IMG/VR virus record: IMGVR_UViG_3300046010_003204
Coordinates: 1-21,384 of that record
From: a virus
Length of the DNA stretch: 21,384 bases
Direction: 5' to 3' (one strand)
Shown: positions 6,669-14,102 of the stretch, one piece after another
How the letters are laid out: each line of letters opens with the position of its first letter
How positions within the stretch are numbered: the first letter of the stretch is position 1
Notes under the pieces: model-generated
The model's database searches: none
Told to the model about the DNA's origin: nothing
The model's input: the letters and a program-made list of their open reading frames with translations, nothing else
Program-made: the position numbers and the translations under genes

Positions 6669-7082
6669 TTATTCTCCATGTATAGGGCAATCTGAAACAA
6701 TTACTTTATACGGTACACCAAGTCGTTCCATATTATCTATTTTGGGACATTTACAGCCAGGAACTTCCCAAAAATGGTGATAATTTGAATCCAATGGAAA
6801 TCCCCATAACTGTTGCAAATTATATTCACACTCTTGCACCAATTTGGCACATTTTTTCAGTTCATCTGAATCATCTGTGCCCCTCATTTGTTCAAATATT
6901 GCCAATTTTGCTTTATGCCAATGAACAATTCGTTTCAAAGTTTCATCAGATATTTTACGAGATTTGGCTAATTTATCGTTCAAATAATATTGGGTATCTT
7001 TAAATTTTACCAAATATTTTTCATCTGGTGGTGCTGGAGTAAACTCCCCATTCATAATAGTATAAAATTCTTTTGGTGTCAT
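6669..7082 (-). CDS. Conserved phage protein with C-terminal zinc-type motif (137 aa)
   Basis: The first 90 residues are charged and helical (a coiled segment around residues 45-90, ISDETLKRIVHWHKAKLAIF onward). The C-terminus has GCKCPKIDNMERLG and then CPIHGE, giving a C-x-C-P-x-x-D-N plus C-P-x-H-G arrangement that probably binds one zinc. I recognise this tail from small orphan proteins shared by many phages; the function is unknown. It is the first gene after the promoter at 7111-7138, with a GTGGAA site upstream of the ATG at 7082. Confidence 0.82.
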   Translation of the reverse strand: MTPKEFYTIMNGEFTPAPPDEKYLVKFKDTQYYLNDKLAKSRKISDETLKRIVHWHKAKLAIFEQMRGTDDSDELKKCAKLVQECEYNLQQLWGFPLDSNYHHFWEVPGCKCPKIDNMERLGVPYKVIVSDCPIHGE

Positions 7083-7110
7083 ATTCGTTCCACTTGTTGA
7101 AAGTTGGTTT

Positions 7111-7138
7111 ATGATACCATATTTCTATGATTTGTCAA
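7111..7138 (-). promoter_or_regulatory. Sigma-70-type promoter
   Basis: Minus strand: TTGACA (7138-7133), 16-base spacer, TATCAT (7116-7111). It overlaps the last codons of the 67-aa gene and precedes the 7082 gene by about 28 bases. Same spacer length as the other promoters of this window. Confidence 0.72.
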
Positions 7139-7328
7139 CCAGTTTTTCTACAAATGTGTAATCAGATATTTTTCCCCATAGTGGAGTCTGTTGCGAAATG
7201 CCAGCAATTGTATATTTAAAATATTTTTTTGATGGTGATAATTCCAAAAGATTGTACTCATTTATTCTGGTATCATTTGTACCAACATACAACAACATTC
7301 TTGTTCCAATATTCATGTTAGCAATCAT
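7125..7328 (-). CDS. Small hypothetical protein (67 aa)
   Basis: A 67-residue, probably beta-rich protein beginning MIANMNIGTRMLLYVGTNDT, with no known motif. The start at 7328 overlaps the PTH2 gene stop by ATGA, with GGGGAT about 10 bases upstream; a second in-frame ATG lies at 7316. Its 3' end carries the -35 region of the next promoter. Confidence 0.68.
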   Translation of the reverse strand: MIANMNIGTRMLLYVGTNDTRINEYNLLELSPSKKYFKYTIAGISQQTPLWGKISDYTFVEKLVDKS

Positions 7329-7714
7329 AACAAACTCAATCCCCTAGTAAATCTATCAATCTCTTCTGAAAAATATGGACCAATGCCCAATGCTGTTACA
7401 GTTGGAATACCATTAAATTCTGTATCACCAATATCTGTTACCAAATGGCATGGAATTTTCCATGCAATACATTTGTTGTAAATGTCCATCAAATTTTTTG
7501 TGGTTTCAACTTTTAATACAACTTTTGTATAGTCATTGTCCATCCAATCTGCAGCAATTTGCCTGGAATGATTTGACCAAGATATTGCCCCCATATATGA
7601 ATTGATAGATGCATGGGCAAGTTGCGCACAAATCTTTCCTGTGCGAACCTTTTGCCCAAGATGGTTACGAACACCATTATTCCAAATTAAAACCTGTTTG
7701 ATTTTTTTACTCAT
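7325..7714 (-). CDS. Peptidyl-tRNA hydrolase, PTH2 family
   Basis: A 129-residue protein matching the whole PTH2 fold (Pfam PTH2, the archaeal/eukaryotic type). The N-terminal RTGKICAQLAHAS (about residues 23-35) matches the conserved GK..AQ.aHA helix. KVVLKV (about 64-69) is the next strand. VTDIGDTEFNGIPTVTALGIGP (about 92-113) contains the catalytic Asp and the closing G-P. PTH2 enzymes release tRNA from peptidyl-tRNA stalled off the ribosome. Phage copies could recycle tRNA during infection or have drifted to another task (inference). It overlaps the zinc-ribbon gene by ATGA. Confidence 0.85.
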   Translation of the reverse strand: MSKKIKQVLIWNNGVRNHLGQKVRTGKICAQLAHASINSYMGAISWSNHSRQIAADWMDNDYTKVVLKVETTKNLMDIYNKCIAWKIPCHLVTDIGDTEFNGIPTVTALGIGPYFSEEIDRFTRGLSLL

Positions 7715-7929
7715 ACATGTTTCATTGTTTTTTGTGTAAATGTTTTTGGTTTATCTGCACCATTAGTAACCAATCCACCTGGAGCAGATATCAATCTTGT
7801 GGTATTTTCTGAACCACAATTTGTACATTTGGGGGACATATTTAGAATTTCTTCTAATGTATTTCCCCGAATGATGTAATCATCAATGGTGCCGCAATCG
7901 GCACATTTGTAGTCATAACTTCTAATCAT
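7711..7929 (-). CDS. FmdB-type zinc-ribbon protein (72 aa)
   Basis: The start MIRSYDYKCADCG carries the first zinc knuckle (C9-x-x-C12) and CTNCGS the second (C35, C38). The spacing and the Y-D-Y-K-C lead-in match the FmdB/CxxC_CxxC_SSSS putative regulatory family. A short basic tail follows (KTFTQKTMKHV). Role unknown; such proteins may bind nucleic acid or partner proteins. Its start overlaps the previous stop by ATGA. Confidence 0.82.
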   Translation of the reverse strand: MIRSYDYKCADCGTIDDYIIRGNTLEEILNMSPKCTNCGSENTTRLISAPGGLVTNGADKPKTFTQKTMKHV

Positions 7930-8183
7930 TGTTGGTCACCATAAATTTGTTCGTTTATTTTTACCATTTCTTTCCATGCATTATATTCTAATATTGTAAT
8001 AGAATCTGAAAAATGTTGTCCAGAATCCATATCACAATAATCAAATTTTACATAATTAGTTGAAAATGATGTGCTAATTAATTCTGGGCACATTACATTA
8101 CAAAAACTTTTTTCAAAATTTCTATAATTTTCCCACAAAAATGATTCTTCTTTTTCAATCAGTTGTATTAATTGTTCATCCAT
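7926..8183 (-). CDS. Small hypothetical protein (85 aa)
   Basis: An acidic protein beginning MDEQLIQLIEKEESFLWENY, with a Cys-containing middle (FCNVMCPELI) and a YCDMDSGQHF segment. No known domain. A GTG at 8192 is an alternative start 3 codons earlier; neither has a good ribosome-binding site, and the ATG at 8183 is preferred. It overlaps the upstream gene by 8 bases. Confidence 0.68.
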   Translation of the reverse strand: MDEQLIQLIEKEESFLWENYRNFEKSFCNVMCPELISTSFSTNYVKFDYCDMDSGQHFSDSITILEYNAWKEMVKINEQIYGDQQ

Positions 8184-8574
8184 TGTTTTCACAATATGTT
8201 TCTAAATAAAATTTTTCCCATCTTGATATTCTATCCATATCATCAATTGATAAATCAACCGATATTAAATCAATTTTTGTATTTAGGGCAGAATCTAATG
8301 ATTTTAATAAATCAAACAAATTATAACATGAATTTTGTGCCCATATATATTCTGAATATTGGTCTGGATCATATTTTTCTATGTATTCAACTGCATCATG
8401 ATAGGTTTCAATCTTTATATATTTTTTCCACCAAAGGTGTCCAACTGTAAACGTTTTTCCTATATATTGATCCAATATATTTTCACATGATTTTTCCCTA
8501 TGATCTTCAATCTGATTGATATATAGGGTGACAAGTTGTTTTAAATTATAGACAGATACTGTAAAGGTTGTCAT
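8176..8574 (-). CDS. Hypothetical protein (132 aa)
   Basis: A 132-residue acidic protein beginning MTTFTVSVYNLKQLVTLYIN. GKTFTVGHLWWKKYIKIETY lies near residues 44-63 and the remainder is helical. I do not recognise it. The start shares one base with the upstream stop (TAATG). There is no signal peptide or membrane span. Confidence 0.75.
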   Translation of the reverse strand: MTTFTVSVYNLKQLVTLYINQIEDHREKSCENILDQYIGKTFTVGHLWWKKYIKIETYHDAVEYIEKYDPDQYSEYIWAQNSCYNLFDLLKSLDSALNTKIDLISVDLSIDDMDRISRWEKFYLETYCENNG

Positions 8575-8930
8575 TATTTTTTACCCTCTGGTGGAGTAAG
8601 CATTTTATCCAATTCTTGGTTTAATACTTTCATAGTTTTTTGTGCTATATCACTATTCCCAACTGCTTGACCGAATTCGGCAGAAGCTTTTGCCGCACCC
8701 ATTAAATAAATTGTTTGTTTATCTGGAACAAATGCAGTTATCAAAGATAATGCCAATGTAAAATATGCCAAACAATGGTGTTTTTGTTTACAGCATTCTC
8801 CCTCTGATACACCAAATGCAACCCATTCAATAACATATGTTATTGCAGCGGCCCAAGCAAAAAAGTCAAAAACGTTGCCAATATTAGGCAAAACATCTGC
8901 AAAATACAGAAATAATACTACATCATTCAT
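8574..8930 (-). CDS. Conserved phage membrane protein (118 aa)
   Basis: Two likely membrane helices lie around residues 20-40 (FDFFAWAAAITYVIEWVAFG) and 54-68 (LAYFTLALSLITAFV), separated by a Cys/His-rich loop (ECCKQKHHC). A soluble helical tail begins DKQTIYLMGAAKASAEFGQA and ends in a charged region. I recall the segment after the second span (PDKxTxYLxAAxxAxE) from small conserved membrane proteins of large phages, function unknown. It has GGAG 8 bases before the start and its own promoter upstream (8982-9010). Confidence 0.78.
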   Translation of the reverse strand: MNDVVLFLYFADVLPNIGNVFDFFAWAAAITYVIEWVAFGVSEGECCKQKHHCLAYFTLALSLITAFVPDKQTIYLMGAAKASAEFGQAVGNSDIAQKTMKVLNQELDKMLTPPEGKK

Positions 8931-8962
8931 AAAATATTCTCCACTTTTGTTTATAAAATTAC

Positions 8963-9000
8963 TGCGCCAACCATGTGTAATATATTACAGGATTGGCGCA
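8963..9000. repeat. Nested palindromes in the nrdB-8930 intergenic region
   Basis: Outer arms TGCGCCAA (8963-8970) and TTGGCGCA (8993-9000) are perfect 8-base complements. Between them is a perfect 14-base palindrome, TGTAATATATTACA (8976-8989). The centres differ by one base. As RNA it folds into a long stem with a small internal loop. As DNA it covers the spacer and -10 of the promoter at 8982-9010, so it could be an operator, or a processing or weak termination hairpin after nrdB. Confidence 0.7.
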
Positions 9001-9010
9001 GGATTGTCAA
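8982..9010 (-). promoter_or_regulatory. Sigma-70-type promoter downstream of nrdB
   Basis: Minus strand: TTGACA (9010-9005), 17-base spacer, TAATAT (8987-8982) preceded by TG. It is embedded in the nested palindromes at 8963-9000 and would drive the membrane-protein operon starting at 8930. Confidence 0.65.
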
Positions 9011-9017
9011 GAGAAAC

Positions 9018-9995
9018 TTAATTTGCCCATACATCGCCCCAAGTGCCAGATAGGGCACCTTTGGCATAGGCAGTTGACCTATTCTCAAAAAAGTTTGTAT
9101 GTTGTGGAGCCGATACCATTTCATCAACCCATGGTAAAGGATTTTTCTTAACTTTGTAAATTCCTTTTAGACCCATTGAAATCAATCTTCTATCACAAAT
9201 ATATCTAATATATTGTTTTACATCTTCAATAGGTAGCCCATTTGGTGCACCCATGTTGTACGAGATATCTATAAAATCATCTTCTAATGAAACCATTGTT
9301 TCAGCCATTGTATACAATTTTGATTTTAATGAATCATTCCAAATTTTTTTATTTTCTTCAATATGGGTGCGAAATAATTTAATCATTCCTTCAACATGTG
9401 CACCTTCGTCCAAAATTGACCAAGATACAATTTGTCCCATTCCACGCATTAATCCCCTTCTTGGAAAATTTAACAGCATCACAAAAGATGAAAATAATTG
9501 TAACCCTTCGGTAAATGCAGAAAATAAAGCCAAATGCTCTGCAGTAGTGGATTCAGAAGAATTTGCTATATTCTCAATATAATCATGCTTGGCCTTCATT
9601 GCAGGAACATTCATAAATTCATTATAAATTGTTTCCGGCATCCCCAAAGTTTCAATTAAGTGACTATATCCGGCAATATGAATAGATTCTCTTGAAGCAA
9701 ATCCTAGCAACATCATTCTCACTTCTGGTTGAGAAAATATGGGCAAATAATTGTTTACATAACCACCAGCAACATCAATATCACCCTGTGTAAAGAATCT
9801 AAAAATATTGGTGAGAAAATATTTTTCTTCTTTGGTTAAAGAATTTTGCCAATCTTTTACATCTTGAGTCATTTCTACTTCGGTATGAATCCAGTGCATT
9901 TTTTCGTGGTCTAACCACGCATCATAGCACCAATCATATGAAAATGGTTTAAAAAATGGTCTTGAATCAGTTAATTTGTATTTTTTCTTTGACAT
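9018..9995 (-). CDS. nrdB: Ribonucleotide reductase class I beta subunit
   Basis: NrdB houses the diiron-tyrosyl radical cofactor that activates NrdA for reduction of ribonucleotides to deoxyribonucleotides. Six metal ligands can be placed by spacing against E. coli NrdB: D72, E103, H106 (RESIH), E163 (FTEGLQ), E197 and H200 (DEGAH). The radical tyrosine is present as Y110, four residues after H106. Length is 325 aa against 376 in E. coli. The C-terminus (GTWGDVWAN) should be the tail that docks on NrdA. The gene starts 13 bases after the nrdA stop, so both subunits are probably co-transcribed. There is no frameshift or intron, and no clear GGAG site before the ATG at 9995. Confidence 0.95.
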   Translation of the reverse strand: MSKKKYKLTDSRPFFKPFSYDWCYDAWLDHEKMHWIHTEVEMTQDVKDWQNSLTKEEKYFLTNIFRFFTQGDIDVAGGYVNNYLPIFSQPEVRMMLLGFASRESIHIAGYSHLIETLGMPETIYNEFMNVPAMKAKHDYIENIANSSESTTAEHLALFSAFTEGLQLFSSFVMLLNFPRRGLMRGMGQIVSWSILDEGAHVEGMIKLFRTHIEENKKIWNDSLKSKLYTMAETMVSLEDDFIDISYNMGAPNGLPIEDVKQYIRYICDRRLISMGLKGIYKVKKNPLPWVDEMVSAPQHTNFFENRSTAYAKGALSGTWGDVWAN

Positions 9996-10008
9996 ATATT
10001 ATTACCAA

Positions 10009-11811
10009 TTATTGGCACGCTATGCAATCTTCGCCAGAAATAATCGTTGACAAATCTAATTCATCAATAATATTTCTCTCAATTTGTTTAGAAATTTTAT
10101 CAGATTTCTTTAAACTATCACTTCTACAATAATACAAAGTTGGCAACCCATGTTTCCATGCCATATAATGTACCGCATGTATATATTTTATATCAGCATC
10201 TGGTCTAAAAAATAAGTTTACACTTTGAGTTTGTGACAAATGTTTTTGCCGGTCACCGGCCAATTCAATGATCCATCTTTGATCAATTTCCATTGCAGTT
10301 TTAAACACATCTTTGGTATCCTGTGTAAATATATCCATATGTTGGATTGAACCATCATTTGAAATAATATCTAACCAAATTTCATCATAATCTAGTGAAG
10401 AATCTTTTGAACACATATCTTTGATTAGATTATCTAATACAAAATTTTTGTTCAAAAATGAGCCAGAAATAGTATCTTGACGATAAGCATTGGCTCTAAC
10501 TGGTTCAATGGATGGAGAAATATTCCCAAAAATTATGGATGAACTTGCATTGGGTGCCACACTGGTCATGACTGAAAATCTTTTAAACGATGTATTATCG
10601 GAACCATTAATGTAATCTGGACATGATCCTCGTTCTTTGCCCAAATCATAATTAACTTTATCTAATTTTTGTTCAATATTTTTAAATATTCGTCTATTAA
10701 TAGATTTAGCCAACGCTGATTCAAATGGAATATTTCCCATTTGCAGATATGTGTGAAATCCAAGAGCACCAATTCCAATTGCGCGAGACTGTTCTGTACT
10801 ATATATTGCGCGGGATACTTCTTTTGGTGCATTATCAATAAACAATTGTAATGAATTATCCAATGCCTCTGCTACATCTCTGAAAAACAATTCATTTTCC
10901 GACCATTCATCATAATATCGCAAATTTAGTGATGACAAACAACATGTGGCTGTTCTTTCCGCATCAGTTGGCTCCAATATTTCACAGCAAATATTTACTT
11001 GTTTAATACTTAATCCAAGAGATTTTTGAAAATCTGGTAGTATATCATTTGCTGTATCAATATATACAATATATGGTTCACCAGTTTGCATACGCAATTC
11101 AATAATCCGTTGCCATAATTCTTTTGCCGAAACAACTTCTTTTATGTTTGTTGGATTGTGTGAGTCATATAGTTCCCAGGAATCATCATAATTTGGATCA
11201 ATCATGCATTGTTCAATAATTTGCATAAATTTGTCATTAATGACAATACCATGATGCAAATTTAAACATTTGGAGTTCTGATCACCAGTTGGTTTCCTCA
11301 TATCCAAAAACATCATAACATCTGGATGATGTATGGGCAAAAACGCAGCATAAGAGCCTCTGCGAGTCTCCTGTTTGTATGCCAATGTGCTTGCATCATA
11401 AACCTTTAGGTGAGGCATTACGCCCACAGATTTTGAATCTGATGACCGCATACCCAATCCAATTCCAACTCCACCACCAAGCATTGATAGAGTATTAATT
11501 TCACTTAATGCTTCAACCAATCCAGAACTTGTATCAGGAATATATGACAAATAACAAGATAGGGTTAATCCACTTTTTGATTTTCCATATGACAAATTTG
11601 GAGTTGACCAACTTAACCAATGATTTGACGCATAATCATACAATCTTTGGGCATGTTCTTTATTTGAACCTAATGCATTTGCAACATATGCAAACCTTTG
11701 TTGTGGAGAATACTCCGAATCTTTCATATAAGATTCCCGCAATCTCCTTAGTCCCAATTCATCAAACAGGGTATCCCTTTCTAAATCAATTTGTAACCCA
11801 AGATATTCCAT
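10009..11811 (-). CDS. nrdA: Ribonucleotide reductase class I alpha subunit
   Basis: Catalytic subunit of ribonucleotide reductase. Active-site residues by analogy to E. coli NrdA: N273, C275 (thiyl radical) and E277 in the segment N-I-C-C-E; redox cysteines C86 (LTLSCYLSY) and C290 (TATCCLSSLNL). Tyr560-Tyr561 (TLYYCRSDS) match the radical-transfer pair, and the C-terminal C596-I-A-C599 is the thioredoxin/glutaredoxin-accepting pair. At 600 aa it is clearly shorter than E. coli NrdA (761 aa). It begins directly in the barrel-preceding region, so the N-terminal ATP-cone is absent and the enzyme should not be switched off by dATP (inference). GGAG lies 7 bases before the start at 11811. Confidence 0.95.
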   Translation of the reverse strand: MEYLGLQIDLERDTLFDELGLRRLRESYMKDSEYSPQQRFAYVANALGSNKEHAQRLYDYASNHWLSWSTPNLSYGKSKSGLTLSCYLSYIPDTSSGLVEALSEINTLSMLGGGVGIGLGMRSSDSKSVGVMPHLKVYDASTLAYKQETRRGSYAAFLPIHHPDVMMFLDMRKPTGDQNSKCLNLHHGIVINDKFMQIIEQCMIDPNYDDSWELYDSHNPTNIKEVVSAKELWQRIIELRMQTGEPYIVYIDTANDILPDFQKSLGLSIKQVNICCEILEPTDAERTATCCLSSLNLRYYDEWSENELFFRDVAEALDNSLQLFIDNAPKEVSRAIYSTEQSRAIGIGALGFHTYLQMGNIPFESALAKSINRRIFKNIEQKLDKVNYDLGKERGSCPDYINGSDNTSFKRFSVMTSVAPNASSSIIFGNISPSIEPVRANAYRQDTISGSFLNKNFVLDNLIKDMCSKDSSLDYDEIWLDIISNDGSIQHMDIFTQDTKDVFKTAMEIDQRWIIELAGDRQKHLSQTQSVNLFFRPDADIKYIHAVHYMAWKHGLPTLYYCRSDSLKKSDKISKQIERNIIDELDLSTIISGEDCIACQ

Positions 11812-11846
11812 TCATTTCTCCAATTTGTTAATTTTTTACAATTGTT

Positions 11847-12524
11847 TTATATATATTTTTCCACTGGGAACACTTCCGACATTACTTTTGCAATTTCTTT
11901 AGCCAATTCAATATGTTCCTTTTGTGTCCCATTTCCAGTCCGTAATGACAAATAATGAATCCAATCTCTTACGCTGCCTTTCATATACATTCTTGTTTTT
12001 GTTAGACCCTCTGGCAAAATTTTCCTAGCAACTTCTTTAGCTATACCAAATTTCAATGCAACCAAATATATAAATTTTACTAAATTAATGATTATAACCT
12101 GGGACATGTACCAGAAAATTTTTTTTGCTAGAAATGTAATAGATTTTTTTGGTATGATACTATTTTGTCTATTGTTTGTGTCTTGTAATCTGCACTCGGA
12201 ATATTCAAACATTTCGCCCAAATCTGTTACATTAGCATATCTTTGAGAAAATTCTTGGGGTGTTAGTGACCAATGGCGGATAAATTGTCTACCAATGTCT
12301 CTAGTTGTTTCTATCTCAAATGTTAAGTCTACCATTTCTAACGGCGACCAATGTTTATGTTTAATTAAATATGTAATTAGTTTTTCAGCAGTCATGTTAT
12401 TAAACTGATTATCTGGATTTGAAACTCTCGCAACATACGCAATCAATTCCTGCACAGATTCTACTTTATTACTCAGCAATTTTTGTGATACTGGTTTGGT
12501 ATATGATATTAGTGTAACTTTCAT
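11847..12524 (-). CDS. thyX: Flavin-dependent thymidylate synthase
   Basis: ThyX makes dTMP from dUMP using FAD and methylenetetrahydrofolate. The signature RHRx7S appears as R83-H84-W85-x7-S93 followed by QRY, so the third position is Trp, not Arg. The C-terminal ARKILPEGLTKTRMYMKGSV and RDWIHYLSLR blocks match the family's substrate-binding and closing helices. The frame is open to 12566, but MKVTLISYT at 12524 matches family N-termini and has GAGGA 5 bases upstream, giving 225 aa (T4-like phages vary around this). An ATG at 12554 with GGAG is the alternative. The ORF ends 35 bases before nrdA, so the gene forms a nucleotide-synthesis cluster with nrdA and nrdB. Confidence 0.92.
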   Translation of the reverse strand: MKVTLISYTKPVSQKLLSNKVESVQELIAYVARVSNPDNQFNNMTAEKLITYLIKHKHWSPLEMVDLTFEIETTRDIGRQFIRHWSLTPQEFSQRYANVTDLGEMFEYSECRLQDTNNRQNSIIPKKSITFLAKKIFWYMSQVIIINLVKFIYLVALKFGIAKEVARKILPEGLTKTRMYMKGSVRDWIHYLSLRTGNGTQKEHIELAKEIAKVMSEVFPVEKYI

Positions 12525-12622
12525 TGCATCCTCATTTTTATCGTGTTCGGTCATGTCTCCACCCAATTGGGAGTTGACCCGTTATTTTATTTAATTGTAA
12601 ATTATTTTTCCCATCGGTTATC

Positions 12623-12653
12623 CATATAACACATCTACCAACTGAGTTATATG
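12623..12653. repeat. Inverted repeat in the thyX leader
   Basis: CATATAAC (12623-12630) and GTTATATG (12646-12653) are perfect 8-base complements with a 15-base loop. An overlapping alternative hairpin GTTAT-4-ATAAC lies at 12617-12630. Both sit in the 110-base gap between thyX and the upstream 115-aa gene. The rest of the gap is AT-rich, with no ORF and no good minus-strand promoter seen. Confidence 0.5.
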
Positions 12654-12676
12654 TTGTATGAGCATGTACTAAAAAG

Positions 12677-13024
12677 TCATTTTACAATATCTCCATTGGT
12701 CTTAATATAATATTCTTTCACAATGTTTTTAATATCACTATTAGTAGTATTGAATAATTTAACATAGTCATCTATTGATTTTTGTATCTCTTCTCTACAA
12801 ATATTCCAATCTTTTAAATTTTCTTTGTCACGATATTGCGGCAAGATTTTTGTTGGCACTTTTATTCCATATAGTTCAATATAATTTGCTGAAGGTATTA
12901 TTGCTAATGAATATACAGCACTTGCAAAATTATCAGCGTCAACCCACCACCCAACATTCACAAATTGATGTGCTATTTTGTTGTGATTTGAGTCAAAAAA
13001 TACAGCATATGTTGGTAAACTCAC
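12677..13024 (-). CDS. Hypothetical protein with GTG start (115 aa)
   Basis: A protein of unknown function beginning (V)SLPTYAVFFDSNHNKIAHQF, with an alpha/beta first half (VGWWVDADNFASAVYSLAI) and a charged helical second half. The start is taken as the GTG at 13024. It overlaps the primase stop as GTGA and lies 6 bases after GGAG; a TTG at 13036 in the same frame would overlap that GGAG. Coupling to the primase suggests it is made with the replication proteins; that says nothing firm about its role. Confidence 0.75.
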   Translation of the reverse strand: MSLPTYAVFFDSNHNKIAHQFVNVGWWVDADNFASAVYSLAIIPSANYIELYGIKVPTKILPQYRDKENLKDWNICREEIQKSIDDYVKLFNTTNSDIKNIVKEYYIKTNGDIVK

Positions 13025-14001
13025 ACTTTTCTCCAATTATTAAAACGAATTTTTGCTTCCAATCCTTGAAAGGTATTGCTATTTATTATTTCCAATATTT
13101 TATCCCTACTGTATCCTGCTAGGATCATATCATTGATATCCTTTTCTTTTACATGTTCTGGCCAAAGAACTACCATAAAATCTTCATCAATAAATTTACC
13201 AATCAGTTTTACAATTTCTTTGTTTCTGTTTTGATTATCTGGCACCAATATTTTTTTACAATCATCTAATCCTTTTACCCTATGTAAACTACTAGTACAT
13301 GCTGCTACACAATTTGGTAGAAATAGACTGTCTATGCCACCTTCAACAATGTATACAGGTTTGGATTTATCAATTCTATTTAAACCAAATACAAAATCTT
13401 CTACCAGTTTTAGTGTATAATATTTTGGTTCTTCCCCATTGATCGATCTACAACTGTATCCAATTATGTTTCTATTTTGATCATATGCAGGAAAAATTAT
13501 TCTGCAATGATCTTTTATAGTTTCTTTGAATTTTTGGGGAAAGTTTTTTGCCCCCCAGGCAAAGAAATTGTCCACATAATAGGCATCATTTGATGGAATT
13601 TGTCTACTTCTTAGATACATCCTGGCTGGATGCTTGTATTCCAATTCTGAAACATGTATTAACCCATACTTGTTTCCAAAAATGGTTTCTGGTTTTGGTT
13701 TTTTATTTATGGTGGTTTTTTTTGTTACATTTTGTTCATCTTTTAGTTTATCAATAATATATTGGGTATAAACATCTGGGTCAAAATCTTTTAAAAATGT
13801 TTGAAATGTGGATGAGTATCCACAATTATGGCAATATACATTAAATTTTCCATGTTTGTATATAGCAAATGCTCTTTTTCTTTTTTTCTTGGAATTTCCC
13901 TCATTACAAATTGTGCAAGACCAATTAGCAAGCATAGACGATTTCCATCTAAAATTTGGTAATATATAGGAAATCTTATTTATATACTCATTATCAACCA
14001 T
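13021..14001 (-). CDS. DNA primase, zinc-finger plus TOPRIM (T4 gp61-like)
   Basis: A 326-residue protein synthesising RNA primers for the lagging strand. The N-terminal zinc finger uses C29-x-x-C32 and C57-x-x-C60 (WSCTICNEG, VYCHNCGYS), with a Lys/Arg-rich insert between. The central catalytic part includes CRIIFPAYDQNRNIIGYSCR (about 166-185), typical of phage primase RNA-polymerase domains. The TOPRIM fold shows YIVEGGIDSLF with E220, ILVPDNQNRN with D255, and KEKDINDM (286-292). Length is close to T4 gp61 (342 aa). No helicase domain is fused, so the helicase must be encoded elsewhere. The start at 14001 is divergent from the homing endonuclease. Confidence 0.88.
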   Translation of the reverse strand: MVDNEYINKISYILPNFRWKSSMLANWSCTICNEGNSKKKRKRAFAIYKHGKFNVYCHNCGYSSTFQTFLKDFDPDVYTQYIIDKLKDEQNVTKKTTINKKPKPETIFGNKYGLIHVSELEYKHPARMYLRSRQIPSNDAYYVDNFFAWGAKNFPQKFKETIKDHCRIIFPAYDQNRNIIGYSCRSINGEEPKYYTLKLVEDFVFGLNRIDKSKPVYIVEGGIDSLFLPNCVAACTSSLHRVKGLDDCKKILVPDNQNRNKEIVKLIGKFIDEDFMVVLWPEHVKEKDINDMILAGYSRDKILEIINSNTFQGLEAKIRFNNWRKV

Positions 14002-14102
14002 TATATAACACTCATATTAAAATATAATAAATAATTGTGTATCGCGGAATTGGCGTTCCCATACACTCTAAACATTCTTATTGACAATTACAAGGAATCA
14101 TC
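14002..14102. other. Divergent intergenic region, primase / homing endonuclease
   Basis: A 101-base AT-rich gap between divergent starts. On the plus side TTGACA (14081-14086) lies too close to the endonuclease ATG to be its -35. GGAAT (14046-14050) and ATTCC-like bases around GGCGTTCC can form only a weak hairpin. No convincing promoter for either gene was found. Confidence 0.4.

Noticed and set aside
12575-12665. tRNA-like bases on the minus strand (CAGTTGGTAGA and GGGTCAACTCCC)
   Set aside because: Only half of the D-stem pairs, no 7-bp acceptor stem, the anticodon arm has a 4-base loop and the spacing to the T-arm is too long. No functional tRNA.
13541-13562. GC-rich hairpin with an A-run in the primase gene
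   Set aside because: It lies inside conserved coding sequence (FAWGAKNF) and has no T-tract in the direction of transcription.
14081-14086. TTGACA in front of the homing endonuclease
   Set aside because: Only 16 bases separate it from the ATG, leaving no room for a -10, and no TATAAT-like hexamer follows at 16-18 bases.
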